64,000 bases of DNA from contig NZ_JACJJL010000002.1 of assembly GCF_016899955.1 (NCBI RefSeq), forward strand, positions 1 to 64,000, read 5' to 3'. The notes under the pieces were generated by a model. That model searched no databases and was not told the DNA's origin. It saw only the letters and a list, made by a program, of their open reading frames with translations. The translations under genes and the position numbers were made by a program. Within the stretch, counting starts at the first letter, position 1. Each line of letters opens with the position of its first letter. Source of the stretch: Marseilla massiliensis. Its GTDB lineage: Bacteria; Bacteroidota; Bacteroidia; Bacteroidales; Bacteroidaceae. Positions 33,936-43,106 of this stretch are shown here, piece after piece.

Positions 33936-36052
33936 AAGACAACATGGACAACAAACAGAATAACCCGAAGATGAACATGCCCAAGTTCAACATGAACTGG
34001 ATATACGGCATGGTCATCGTGGCCCTGCTCCTGATGTGGTTCTCGGGCGGAGGCCAGAAGTCGAGCGTGCAGACCGAAACGTCATACTCGCAATTCAAGG
34101 CGATGGTGATGAAGGGCTACGCATCGAAGATAGTGGTAAACAAAGAGAAGAACACGCTGCTGATGTACGTGAAGCCCGAGCACATACGCGACGTTTTCGG
34201 CAAAGGGGTGCAGCAGACAGGCAAAGACCCCGCCGTCACCGTTGAGTTCGGGTCGGTCGACCAGGTTGAGGAATTCATCAACCAAGCCCGCGACCTGAAG
34301 AAGTTCAGCGGCGACTACAGCTACGAGAACCAAAAAGACAACGAGCTGTTCACCATACTCCTGCAACTGCTGCCGTTCATATTCTTCATCGCCATCTGGA
34401 TTTACTTCATGCGGCGGATGAGCGGCGGTGCCGGAGGGTCGGGCGCCGGAGGTGTGTTCAACGTAGGCAAGAGCAAGGCAAAGATGTACGAAAAGGGCGG
34501 CGAGATAAGCGTCACGTTCAAAGACGTGGCCGGCCAAGCCGGCGCAAAGCAGGAGGTGCAGGAGATTGTCGACTTCCTGAAGAACCCGAAGAAATACACC
34601 GAGCTGGGCGGAAAGATTCCGAAGGGAGCTTTGCTGGTAGGCCCTCCGGGCACAGGCAAGACGCTCCTGGCCAAGGCAGTGGCCGGAGAGGCCGGCGTCC
34701 CGTTCTTCTCCATGAGCGGCTCCGACTTCGTCGAGATGTTCGTCGGCGTGGGCGCCAGCCGCGTGCGCGACCTGTTCCGCCAGGCCAAGGAGAAATCGCC
34801 GTGCATCATCTTCATCGACGAGATTGACGCCGTGGGCCGCGCCCGCAGCAAAAACCCGGCCATGGGTGGCAACGACGAGCGCGAAAACACGCTCAACGCC
34901 CTGCTCACCGAGATGGACGGCTTCGGCACCAACAGCGGCGTAATCATACTCGCCGCCACCAACAGGGCCGACATGCTCGACTCAGCGCTGCTCCGCGCCG
35001 GCCGCTTCGACCGCCAGATACATGTAGACCTGCCCGACCTCAACGAGCGCAAGGCAGTGTTCAAGGTGCACCTGCGCCCGGTGAAGACCGACGACACCGT
35101 AGACATCGACTTCCTGGCACGCCAGACCCCGGGCTTCTCGGGGGCCGACATTGCCAACGTGTGCAACGAGGCCGCGCTGATAGCCGCGCGCCACAACAGC
35201 CACGCCGTGGGCAAGCAAGACTTCCTCGACGCCGTTGACCGCATCATCGGCGGCCTCGAGAAGAAGACAAAGATAATGACCGACAAGGAAAAGGAGACCA
35301 TTGCCATCCACGAGGCCGGCCATGCCACCGTGTCGTGGTTTACCGAACACGCCAACCCGCTGGTCAAGGTGAGCATCGTGCCGCGCGGACGCGCGCTCGG
35401 CGCCGCATGGTACCTGCCCGAAGAGCGGGCCATCACGACCAAGGAGGAAATGCTCGACGAGATGTGCGCCACGCTCGGCGGACGCGCCGCCGAAGAGTTG
35501 TTCACGGGCCACATATCCACCGGAGCGATGAACGACCTGGAGCGGGTGACCAAGAGCGCCTACGGAATGATTGCCTATGCGGGCATGAGCGACAAGCTGC
35601 CAAACGTTTGCTTCTACAACAATTCGGAATACAACTTCCAGCGGCCTTACTCAGAGACCACGGCGAAAGTGATGGACGACGAGGTGCTGAAGATGATTAA
35701 CGGGCAGTATGAGCGCGCCAAGCAGATACTGACCGAGCACAAGGAAGGCCACGCAAGCCTTGCCCGGCTGCTCATGGAGCGCGAGGTTATATTCGCCGAA
35801 GACGTTGAAAAGATATTCGGCAAGCGCCCATGGGCCAGCCGAGCCGAAGAACTGCTCGAGGCACAGCAGCGGGCCGAGGCCGAAGCCATGGCCGAACACC
35901 GCGCCAAGGAGCTCGAGGCACAGGGCAAGACACTCGGCGAACCGTCCACCGACACACAGGGCGACGCCGACGAGACCGACGCACAGAAGCCGGGCGAGGG
36001 CGCAAACGATGGTGCCACAGCAGAGAAAGAAGACAAAAACGAAAGCAAATGA
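33932..36052 (+). CDS. ftsH: ATP-dependent zinc metalloprotease FtsH
   Basis: 706 residues from [11 protein letters not shown], whose ATG overlaps the rsfS stop; the longer frame would run back into rsfS. Two membrane helices ([30 protein letters not shown]) enclose a small periplasmic domain. The AAA module has Walker A GPPGTGKT, Walker [13 protein letters not shown] and the second region of homology with GRFDRQI. The zinc site is [12 protein letters not shown] charged Ala/Glu-rich tail of ~60 residues follows. FtsH degrades misfolded membrane proteins and regulators such as LpxC in other bacteria. Confidence 0.97.
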   Translation: MKDNMDNKQNNPKMNMPKFNMNWIYGMVIVALLLMWFSGGGQKSSVQTETSYSQFKAMVMKGYASKIVVNKEKNTLLMYVKPEHIRDVFGKGVQQTGKDPAVTVEFGSVDQVEEFINQARDLKKFSGDYSYENQKDNELFTILLQLLPFIFFIAIWIYFMRRMSGGAGGSGAGGVFNVGKSKAKMYEKGGEISVTFKDVAGQAGAKQEVQEIVDFLKNPKKYTELGGKIPKGALLVGPPGTGKTLLAKAVAGEAGVPFFSMSGSDFVEMFVGVGASRVRDLFRQAKEKSPCIIFIDEIDAVGRARSKNPAMGGNDERENTLNALLTEMDGFGTNSGVIILAATNRADMLDSALLRAGRFDRQIHVDLPDLNERKAVFKVHLRPVKTDDTVDIDFLARQTPGFSGADIANVCNEAALIAARHNSHAVGKQDFLDAVDRIIGGLEKKTKIMTDKEKETIAIHEAGHATVSWFTEHANPLVKVSIVPRGRALGAAWYLPEERAITTKEEMLDEMCATLGGRAAEELFTGHISTGAMNDLERVTKSAYGMIAYAGMSDKLPNVCFYNNSEYNFQRPYSETTAKVMDDEVLKMINGQYERAKQILTEHKEGHASLARLLMEREVIFAEDVEKIFGKRPWASRAEELLEAQQRAEAEAMAEHRAKELEAQGKTLGEPSTDTQGDADETDAQKPGEGANDGATAEKEDKNESK

Positions 36053-36897
36053 GCAACTTCATAGTAAGGACAATAACGGGGATATTCTTTGTGGCCGCCA
36101 TAGTGGTGAGCTTCATCGACCCCACGGCCATGGCCCTGCTGTTCGCCCTGGTGACGGGGCTGACCGTGTGGGAGTTCACGGGGCTGGTCAACCAGCGCGA
36201 CGGCGTAGACACCAACCGCATGATATGCACCGTGGCCGGGGTATATTTCTTCCTGGCCATGATAGGCTTCTGCAGCGAGCTGACGCCGTCGGCCGTGTTC
36301 ATTCCCTACCTGATAACCATCATCTACCTGTTCGTGGCCGAGCTCTACGCCAAGAACCCCGACCCCATCAGCACATGGGCACACACCATGATGAGCCAGC
36401 TCTACATCGCCCTGCCCTTCTCGATGCTCGGCGTGCTGGCTTTCCGGGCCACGCCAGTGGGCACTGAATATGTGTCGACCATACCGCTGAGCGTATTCGT
36501 CTTCCTGTGGATCAACGACACCGGGGCCTATTGCTGCGGCTCGCTGCTTGGCCGCCACAAGCTGTTTCCGCGCATCAGCCCGGGCAAGAGCTGGGAGGGA
36601 AGCATCGGCGGAGCCGTGTTTGTGGCCGCCGCAGCCTTGCTGATATGGCATGTCACCGAGCTCTACGGCTTCAACGAACTGCAGCTCAGCGCGCTGCAAT
36701 GGGTGGGCCTGGGGCTCACGGTGACCGTGTTCGGCACATGGGGCGACTTGGTTGAAAGCCTGTTCAAGCGCACGCTTGGCATCAAGGACAGCGGCAAGAT
36801 ACTGCCGGGCCACGGAGGCATGCTCGACAGGTTCGACTCGTCGCTGCTCGCCCTGCCCGCCGCAGTGATATACCTCTACACCCTCACACTGTTCTAA
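36049..36897 (+). CDS. cdsA: Phosphatidate cytidylyltransferase CdsA
   Basis: 282 residues from [11 protein letters not shown], whose ATG overlaps the ftsH stop (ATGA). It makes CDP-diacylglycerol from phosphatidate and CTP for phospholipid synthesis. Multiple membrane spans. The family signature S-x3-K-R-x4-K-D-x-G is present in VESLFKRTLGIKDSGK, followed by LPGHGGMLDRFDS; PGKSWEGSIGG and WINDTGAY are also typical. Confidence 0.96.
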   Translation: MSNFIVRTITGIFFVAAIVVSFIDPTAMALLFALVTGLTVWEFTGLVNQRDGVDTNRMICTVAGVYFFLAMIGFCSELTPSAVFIPYLITIIYLFVAELYAKNPDPISTWAHTMMSQLYIALPFSMLGVLAFRATPVGTEYVSTIPLSVFVFLWINDTGAYCCGSLLGRHKLFPRISPGKSWEGSIGGAVFVAAAALLIWHVTELYGFNELQLSALQWVGLGLTVTVFGTWGDLVESLFKRTLGIKDSGKILPGHGGMLDRFDSSLLALPAAVIYLYTLTLF

Positions 36898-36916
36898 AGC
36901 CACAATCATACACACA

Positions 36917-36964
36917 AATACACTTTGGCCCAACCGGCAAATGCCGGTTGGGCCAAAGTGTATT
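36917..36964. terminator. Perfect 48-nt palindrome between cdsA and lpxB
   Basis: 23-bp inverted repeat beginning AATACACTTTGGCCCAACC and folding back after AA, located between convergent genes. It probably terminates both sides, although T-runs are short. Confidence 0.7.
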
Positions 36965-37046
36965 GCATGATCCGAAACACCACATTGGCGCAAAGAGCCA
37001 CCGGCAGCCGCAAACGCGGCATGAGCCGATGCCCTAAGCAAGACGG

Positions 37047-38174
37047 CTACCCACGCCCCCTGCCCTTAAGCAAGCCCACCATGATGCGCGCGGCATTGTC
37101 GGGGGCGCCTGCCTTGCCCAGCCTCCTGCCCACCTCGGCATAGCCGTCGAGCATGGCCTGGCGGCCACTTCCGCCGGGCAGAATCTTGCCCAGCTCGGCA
37201 CGTATGTTGCCAACCGAGAAGGTGTCGGCCACCAACTCCGGCACCACTTCGCAGCCGGCAATGAGGTTGACAAGCGAGATGTACCTCACCTTAAGTATAT
37301 GGCGGCGCAAGAAAGATATGACTTTCGGTATCGGGGTCTCGTAGCACACCACCTGCGGAACGCCGAAGAGCGCTGTCTCGAGCGTGGCCGTGCCACTGGT
37401 GACGAGCGCCGCCGAAGCATGGGCTAGCAGCGGATAGGTCATGCCACGCACCACCTCAACACCCGTGCCCGCCACAAACGGCTCATAATAGGCCGGCTCA
37501 ATGCCCGGGGCACCGGCCAACACTGGCTGGTAAGCGGGAAAAGCCTTCACGGCTTCTATCATTGCCGGCAAGTTGTCTTTAATCTCCTGCCTGCGCGAAC
37601 CGGCCAGCAAGGCAATCACAGGCCGCCCGTAGTCGGCAAAGCTGCCGTCGTAGGCCGCCTTGAACGAGGCCACCTCGTCGGCCGTAGGGTTGCCCACATA
37701 ATGCACGGGATAGTGATGGCGGCCCTCATAGAAATCGGTCTCGAAGGGCAGTATGCAGAACATCTCCGTCACATCGCGCTTTATGTTCTTGATGCGATAC
37801 TCCTTCCAAGCCCATATTTTCGGCGAAATATAATAATAGACAGGCAATCCCAGCTCTGCCCTCACATACTTGGCAATGCCGAGGTTGAAGCCCGGATAGT
37901 CGACAAGAATCACCGCATCGGGGCCCCACCCGGCTATGTCACGCTTGCACGAGCGCATATTGGCAAGTATGGTCGGCAAGTGCAGCAGCACAGGAACAAA
38001 CCCCATGTAAGCCAGTTCGCGGTAGTGGCGCACCCGGGTGCCGCCTACAGCCGCCATCAGGTCGCCGCCGAAAAACCTGAAACTGGCCTCGGCATCCTCG
38101 CGCTGCAACGCCTCCATCAGTTTGGAAGCATGCAGGTCGCCACTTGCCTCGCCCGCTATGATATAGTATTTCAT
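37047..38174 (-). CDS. lpxB: Lipid-A-disaccharide synthase LpxB
   Basis: 375 residues. LpxB joins lipid X and UDP-diacylglucosamine to form the lipid A disaccharide. Motifs are YYIIAGEASGDLHASKLM, FRFFGGDLMAAVGG, DAVILVDYPGFNLGIAK, YYYISPKIWAWKEYRIK, HYVGNPTADEV, ALLAGSRRQEIKDNLP and SGTATLETALFGVPQVVCYE. It is a peripheral membrane GT19-type glycosyltransferase. Its start overlaps the surE stop (ATGA). Confidence 0.96.
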   Translation of the reverse strand: MKYYIIAGEASGDLHASKLMEALQREDAEASFRFFGGDLMAAVGGTRVRHYRELAYMGFVPVLLHLPTILANMRSCKRDIAGWGPDAVILVDYPGFNLGIAKYVRAELGLPVYYYISPKIWAWKEYRIKNIKRDVTEMFCILPFETDFYEGRHHYPVHYVGNPTADEVASFKAAYDGSFADYGRPVIALLAGSRRQEIKDNLPAMIEAVKAFPAYQPVLAGAPGIEPAYYEPFVAGTGVEVVRGMTYPLLAHASAALVTSGTATLETALFGVPQVVCYETPIPKVISFLRRHILKVRYISLVNLIAGCEVVPELVADTFSVGNIRAELGKILPGGSGRQAMLDGYAEVGRRLGKAGAPDNAARIMVGLLKGRGRG

Positions 38175-38944
38175 TCGAAATCCCAGCTTTGCATTTGTCT
38201 TAACATTTCGTAATCGGTCACATCCACCGTGGTAGGCGTTATGGCCACGTATCCGTGGGTCAGCGCCCAGTTGTCGGTGTCTGTTGCCTCCGGTTCGTCG
38301 TTAGTATACTCACCAACCATCCAAAAATAGTCGTAATCCCTGGGATGATGGCAGCGAACAACCTCATTTCCCCATGTTCCCCTTGCCATTCGGCACACCT
38401 TGACTCCCGAGAAACGCTCTACAACAGGGAAATTCACATTCAGGCACACGCCCTTGGGAAGTCCTTCGTCAAGCAATTTCTTTGTAATCATTTTTACAAA
38501 TGGTTCAAGTGGTCTGAAGTCGGCATCGTCGCTATGGTCGCAAATAGAAAAAGCCACAGACGGGATATACTTCATGCACCCCTCCATGGTGACGCCCATA
38601 GTGCCTGAGTAATGCGAGTTGACAGAGGCGTTGTCGCCGTGGTTGATGCCACCAATCACCAAGTCGGGCCTCCTGTCGCCGCAAAGCTCGCTCAAAGCCA
38701 GCTTCACGCAGTCGACAGGGGTGCCGTTGCACGACCACACCTCCACACCCTCCCACTTGCGGCGCAGCTTGAGCCGCAAAGGGGTGGTGGCAGAGAAAGC
38801 ACACGAAAAGCCGCTTCGGGCCGCTTCTGGGGCACATACCAGCAGGTCGCCGAAACCACCCACCATGTCGATGAGCGAGCGAAGACCCTTGGCGTGGTAA
38901 CCGTCATCGTTGGAAATTAGTATTAAAGGTTTCTTATTTTCCAT
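38171..38944 (-). CDS. surE: 5'/3'-nucleotidase SurE
   Basis: 257 residues from MENKKPLILISNDDGYHAKG, where the NDDG motif binds the metal. Further family blocks are ARSGFSCAFSATTPL, NGTPVDCVKLAL, PDLVIGGINHGDNA and HYSGTMGVTMEG. SurE is a metal-dependent phosphatase of nucleoside monophosphates. The open frame extends 50 codons upstream, but a TATTTTTG promoter box lies in that extension. Forms an operon with lpxB and diverges from parA. Confidence 0.96.
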   Translation of the reverse strand: MENKKPLILISNDDGYHAKGLRSLIDMVGGFGDLLVCAPEAARSGFSCAFSATTPLRLKLRRKWEGVEVWSCNGTPVDCVKLALSELCGDRRPDLVIGGINHGDNASVNSHYSGTMGVTMEGCMKYIPSVAFSICDHSDDADFRPLEPFVKMITKKLLDEGLPKGVCLNVNFPVVERFSGVKVCRMARGTWGNEVVRCHHPRDYDYFWMVGEYTNDEPEATDTDNWALTHGYVAITPTTVDVTDYEMLRQMQSWDFE

Positions 38945-38966
38945 AAATATCCTCTTAATTCGGATG

Positions 38967-38974
38967 CAAAAATA
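38967..38974 (-). promoter_or_regulatory. -7 box of surE-lpxB
   Basis: TATTTTTG on the minus strand, 22 bases from the ATG. Confidence 0.55.
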
Positions 38975-39016
38975 CGAAAAAAGGTTCATTAATGGCTTTT
39001 TCTCGCATAAAATATG

Positions 39017-39024
39017 TAACTTTG
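39017..39024 (+). promoter_or_regulatory. -7 box of parA
   Basis: TAACTTTG, 45 bases from the ATG; divergent from surE. Confidence 0.6.
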
Positions 39025-39069
39025 CAAACCAAATACGCAAGCATACTACGGTTTGACAGAATTTCGAAA

Positions 39070-39852
39070 ATGGGAAAGATAATCGCATTAGCAAACCAAA
39101 AAGGCGGTGTGGGCAAGACCACCACTACCATCAATCTGGCGGCTTCGCTCGCCACACTCGAAAAGAACGTCTTAGTTGTCGACGCCGACCCGCAGGCCAA
39201 CGCTTCCAGCGGCTTGGGCGTAGACATTAAGCAAGTGGATTGCTCGCTATATGAATGCATAATAGACCATGCCGACGTACGCGACGCGATATACACGACC
39301 GACATCGACGGGCTGGACATAATACCCAGCCATATCGACCTTGTGGGCGCAGAAATTGAAATGCTCAACCTCGCCAACCGCGAGAAAGTGCTCAAGAATC
39401 TGCTCGACCCCATACGCAGCGACTACGACTACATACTCATCGACTGCAGCCCCTCGCTGGGCCTTATAACCGTCAACTCGCTCACGGCAGCCGACTCTGT
39501 CATCATACCGGTGCAGTGTGAGTACTTCGCCCTCGAAGGAATCAGCAAGCTGCTCAACACCATCAAAATCATAAAGAACAAGCTGAACACAAGGCTCGAG
39601 ATAGAAGGCTTCCTGCTGACAATGTACGACTCGAGGCTCAGGCTGGCCAACCAGATATACGACGAGGTGAAACGCCACTTCCAGGAACTGGTGTTCAAGA
39701 CCGTGATACAGCGCAACGTGAAACTGAGCGAGAGCCCGAGCCACGGCCTGCCGGTGATACTCTACGACGCAGACTCTACCGGCAGCAAGAACCACCTGGC
39801 ACTGGCAAAGGAAATAATCAACAAGAACAGCAAAGACGAAGAGCATCAATAA
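39070..39852 (+). CDS. parA: Chromosome partitioning ATPase ParA (Soj)
   Basis: 260 residues from MGKIIALANQKGGVGKTTT, the deviant Walker A motif with both lysines. VLVVDADPQANAS and YILIDCSPSLGLITVNSL are the A' and B motifs. The upstream 26 codons of the open frame carry the promoter and are excluded. ParA drives segregation of ParB-parS complexes. parB follows 2 bp later. Confidence 0.96.
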   Translation: MGKIIALANQKGGVGKTTTTINLAASLATLEKNVLVVDADPQANASSGLGVDIKQVDCSLYECIIDHADVRDAIYTTDIDGLDIIPSHIDLVGAEIEMLNLANREKVLKNLLDPIRSDYDYILIDCSPSLGLITVNSLTAADSVIIPVQCEYFALEGISKLLNTIKIIKNKLNTRLEIEGFLLTMYDSRLRLANQIYDEVKRHFQELVFKTVIQRNVKLSESPSHGLPVILYDADSTGSKNHLALAKEIINKNSKDEEHQ

Positions 39853-39854
39853 CG

Positions 39855-40790
39855 ATGGCAGTACACAAGAAATACGACAGGAACGTCCTCGGGCGCGGGC
39901 TCGACGACATTGGCAACGGCCGCGGGCTCGATGCTCTGATCGACACGGGCAGCGTGAGCACGCAAGGCTCATCAAACCTGAGTGAGATTGAACTGAGCCA
40001 CATTGAGCCCAATCCCAACCAGCCACGGCGCGAATTCGACGAAGAGGCGCTGCAGGAACTGGCTGCCAGCATACGCGAAATCGGAATAATCCAGCCTATA
40101 ACGCTGCGCAAGGTGGCCGACGACCGCTACCAGATCATTGCCGGCGAAAGGCGATGGAGAGCGTCGCAGCTGGCCGGCATGCGCACCATCCCGGCCTACA
40201 TACGCACCGTAGAGGACGAGAACGTGATGGAAATGGCCCTCATAGAGAACATACAGCGTGAGGACCTCAACGCCATAGAGATTGCTTTGGCATACGAACA
40301 CTTGGCCGAGACCACCGGAATGACGCAAGAGCGCATATCCGAACGAGTGGGCAAAAGCCGTGCTGCGGTAACCAACTACATGCGCCTGCTCAAGCTTCCG
40401 GCCCAAGTGCAGATGGCCCTGAAGAACAAGGAGATTGACATGGGCCACGCACGGGCGCTGCTCGCGCTCGACAGCCCGAGCATACAGATAAAGCTTTTCA
40501 AGGAAATCCAAAAGAACGGATACTCTGTGCGCAAGGTCGAAGAAATGGTGCAAATGCTCAAGAACGGCGACGACGTGCAACTGGCAAAGAAAAAAATCTC
40601 TGCAAGAAACACTCTGCCCGAGGAGTTCGAGGTGCTCAAAAGCCGGCTGTCCGACTTCTTCCACACCAAGGTACAGATGACATGCTCACCCAAGGGCAAG
40701 GGCAAGATAAGCATACAGTTTGCCAACGAAGAAGACCTTGAGCGCATTATGAACGCTCTCGACAATCTGAAAACAGATAACCAGGCCTGA
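39855..40790 (+). CDS. parB: Chromosome partitioning protein ParB (Spo0J)
   Basis: 311 residues. An N-terminal LGRGLDDIGNGRGLDALI segment (ParA contact region) is followed by the CTP-binding ParB domain (IEPNPNQPRREFDEEALQELAASI, GIIQPITLR, IIAGERRWRASQLAG, ALIENIQREDLNAIE), then the HTH (TQERISERVGKSRAAVTNYMRLLKLP) and a dimerisation tail. No parS-like 16-bp palindrome was found in the window by eye. Confidence 0.96.
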   Translation: MAVHKKYDRNVLGRGLDDIGNGRGLDALIDTGSVSTQGSSNLSEIELSHIEPNPNQPRREFDEEALQELAASIREIGIIQPITLRKVADDRYQIIAGERRWRASQLAGMRTIPAYIRTVEDENVMEMALIENIQREDLNAIEIALAYEHLAETTGMTQERISERVGKSRAAVTNYMRLLKLPAQVQMALKNKEIDMGHARALLALDSPSIQIKLFKEIQKNGYSVRKVEEMVQMLKNGDDVQLAKKKISARNTLPEEFEVLKSRLSDFFHTKVQMTCSPKGKGKISIQFANEEDLERIMNALDNLKTDNQA

Positions 40791-40807
40791 AGTTGAGACG
40801 GACAATC

Positions 40808-41656
40808 ATGATATCCGCTATGCGCATCGCAGCCATTTGCATGATAATGGCAGCACAAGCGCAGCCTGTGGTTGCACAAGCAGTGGCACCGGTGGCAACT
40901 GCCGAGGCAACAGCTACGGCAGACTCCGTGGCCAAAGCCCGCGGCGCCACCGACTCCGTTGCCGTATACAGCGACTCTATATCCATACGGATAAGCCAAG
41001 CCAAGGCCACGACAGACTCCATAGCCCAAAGCATCGAGAAGGCACTGGCGGCGGGAGACACCACCCTTGCCAACGACACGAGAATGGCAATCGGGGGCGA
41101 GTTGCCGGCAGAAGCGCTGGTCAACGCCCCTGCAAAGCGCGACTGGGCCACATGGCGGCCCAATCCCCAACGGGCACTGTGGCTTGCCCTGGTAATCCCC
41201 GGAGGCGGCCAGATATACAACCGAAAGTACTGGAAGCTGCCAATAATATACGGGGGATTCATGGGATGCCTCTATGCCATGAACTGGAACAACATGATGT
41301 ACAAAGACTACTCGCAGGCTTACCTCGACATCATGGACAGCGACCCGACCACGCAGAGCTACAACCAGTTTCTGCATCTGGGCCAACACATAGACAGCTC
41401 CAACGAGGAGAGATACAAGCAGATATTCAAAAACCGCAAGGACAAATACCGCCGGTGGCGCGACTTGAGCTTCTTCTGCATGCTCGGAGTGTATGCCCTG
41501 TCTGTGATAGACGCCTACGTCGACGCCGAACTGTCTGAGTTTGACATATCGAAAGACCTGAGCCTGAAGGTAGAGCCGGCGGTGATAAACAACAGCGCGT
41601 CAAACAAGGTGCTCGAAGCGTCTTCGTTCGGCGTGCAGTGCAAACTGAGATTCTAA
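40808..41656 (+). CDS. DUF5683 protein, secreted or membrane-associated
   Basis: 282 residues from an ATG 15 bp after an in-frame TTG that is an alternative start. The signal peptide (MRIAAICMIMAAQAQPVVAQ) is followed by an Ala/Thr/Ser-rich linker. The DUF5683 core has RDWATWRPNPQRALWLALVIPGGGQIYNRKYWKLPIIYGGF and two short hydrophobic helices. The gene sits in the conserved parAB-DUF5683-mltD-rel order of Bacteroidales, which suggests a cell-envelope housekeeping role, not established. Confidence 0.85.
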   Translation: MISAMRIAAICMIMAAQAQPVVAQAVAPVATAEATATADSVAKARGATDSVAVYSDSISIRISQAKATTDSIAQSIEKALAAGDTTLANDTRMAIGGELPAEALVNAPAKRDWATWRPNPQRALWLALVIPGGGQIYNRKYWKLPIIYGGFMGCLYAMNWNNMMYKDYSQAYLDIMDSDPTTQSYNQFLHLGQHIDSSNEERYKQIFKNRKDKYRRWRDLSFFCMLGVYALSVIDAYVDAELSEFDISKDLSLKVEPAVINNSASNKVLEASSFGVQCKLRF

Positions 41657-41716
41657 GGCCGGAAGCAGCGCCGCGAAAGCTGCCCCACGGCATAATGCTA
41701 TACATTATTAATATAA

Positions 41717-43024
41717 ATGAACAAGAAAACCCTACTTTTCACAGTCGCATTGCTGTTTGCCGGCAACAGCATGGCACAGGCACAAGGCAGCAACGACGAC
41801 AATGAAATAAGCGTAACCGACAGCAATGGCAACCAAGAAGTGATAGAGTTCCCTGAAGCTATGGGCTACGAGCTGGACAGTCTGATGAACCTTTACATGG
41901 CAAAGACATACCTCGACGAAGACGAGGACTGCCAGATGAAGGACATAAACCCCGTGTTCGAGAAAGAGGTGTACATCGACCGGCTGAGCCGAATACCCTC
42001 AATCATCGAGATGCCTTACAACGATGTGGTACAGAAATTCATCGACCGATACAGCGGGAGGCTCCGCCACTCGGTGAGCTACATGCTCGGTGCCTCAAAC
42101 TTCTACATGCCGATATTCGAAGAGGCGCTCGAAGCCTACGAGCTTCCGCTTGAGCTCCGCTACATGCCCGTGATAGAGTCGGCACTCAATCCCACGGCCG
42201 TATCGCGCGCGGGAGCCACCGGCCTGTGGCAGTTCATGCTCCCGACGGGAAAGAGATACGGCCTTAACGTCAACTCTCTCGTTGACGAACGCCGCGACCC
42301 CATAAAGTCGTCGTACGCCGCCGCGCAATACCTGAGCGACCTGTACAAGGTGTTCGGCGACTGGACACTGGTCATTGCTGCCTACAACTGCGGGCCGGAG
42401 CAGGTCAACAAGGCCATCCGCCGCTCCAACGGCGAGCGCGACTACTGGAAGATATACCCATACCTGCCCAAGGAGACGCGCGGTTATGTGCCTGCGTTCA
42501 TAGCCGCCAACTACATCATGACATACTACTGCGACCACAACATCTGCCCGATGAAGACCAGGCTGCCGGCAAAGACCGACACACTGATGCTCAGCAAGAA
42601 TGTCCATCTCGAACAGATTGCGGCCGTGTGCGGTGTGAGCATCGACGAGCTAAGGGCCCTCAACCCGGCTTACCGGCGCGATGTCATACCCGGGGCGACA
42701 GAGCTTTCGTGCCTGAGGCTACCGCAAACAGAGGTAGGCAAGTTCATCGACAACGAAGACTCGATATACAACTACAAGAGCGAAGAGCTCATGGCCAAGC
42801 GCACCGAGGTCGAGGTCAACAAGCAGGCAGCCTCAACCACATCGAGCAAACGTTCGGCCACACGCCGCAAAAGCCGCACGAGAGCGCGCTACGTCACGAT
42901 AAGGAGCGGACAGACGCTGTCGGAGCTGGCAGAGAAACACGGCACCACCGTCAGCCGGCTCAAAAGGCTCAACGGCCTGAAAGGCACGTCGATACGCGCC
43001 GGCAAGAAGCTCAGGGTAAGATAA
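41717..43024 (+). CDS. mltD: Membrane-bound lytic murein transglycosylase D-like with LysM
   Basis: 435 residues with a signal peptide (MNKKTLLFTVALLFAGNSMAQAQ). The SLT catalytic domain holds the Glu in LRYMPVIESALNPTAVSRAGATGLWQFM, and IAAYNCGPEQVNKAIRR further on. One LysM-like segment (HLEQIAAVCGVSIDELRALNP) and a clear C-terminal LysM (YVTIRSGQTLSELAEKHGTTVSRLKRLNGL) bind peptidoglycan. It cleaves the MurNAc-GlcNAc bond to give 1,6-anhydro ends. A basic linker (SSKRSATRRKSRTRAR) precedes the last LysM. Confidence 0.92.
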   Translation: MNKKTLLFTVALLFAGNSMAQAQGSNDDNEISVTDSNGNQEVIEFPEAMGYELDSLMNLYMAKTYLDEDEDCQMKDINPVFEKEVYIDRLSRIPSIIEMPYNDVVQKFIDRYSGRLRHSVSYMLGASNFYMPIFEEALEAYELPLELRYMPVIESALNPTAVSRAGATGLWQFMLPTGKRYGLNVNSLVDERRDPIKSSYAAAQYLSDLYKVFGDWTLVIAAYNCGPEQVNKAIRRSNGERDYWKIYPYLPKETRGYVPAFIAANYIMTYYCDHNICPMKTRLPAKTDTLMLSKNVHLEQIAAVCGVSIDELRALNPAYRRDVIPGATELSCLRLPQTEVGKFIDNEDSIYNYKSEELMAKRTEVEVNKQAASTTSSKRSATRRKSRTRARYVTIRSGQTLSELAEKHGTTVSRLKRLNGLKGTSIRAGKKLRVR

Positions 43025-43029
43025 CCGAA

Positions 43030-43078
43030 GGCATCTCCTGCCCAGCAACAGACGTTGCCGGCAGGAGATGCCGCCTTT
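43030..43078 (+). terminator. Terminator after mltD
   Basis: Perfect 13-bp stem GGCATCTCCTGCC / GGCAGGAGATGCC with a 17-nt loop and a short T tract. The rel gene starts 28 bp later, so some read-through is possible. Confidence 0.7.
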
Positions 43079-43106
43079 AATCCACAACCATTAACACGCT
43101 AAGGAC

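Noticed and set aside
39070..40790. Search for a parS site near parA-parB
   Set aside because: No 16-bp TGTTNCACGTGNAACA-like palindrome was seen in or around the genes; a computed scan would be needed to exclude it.
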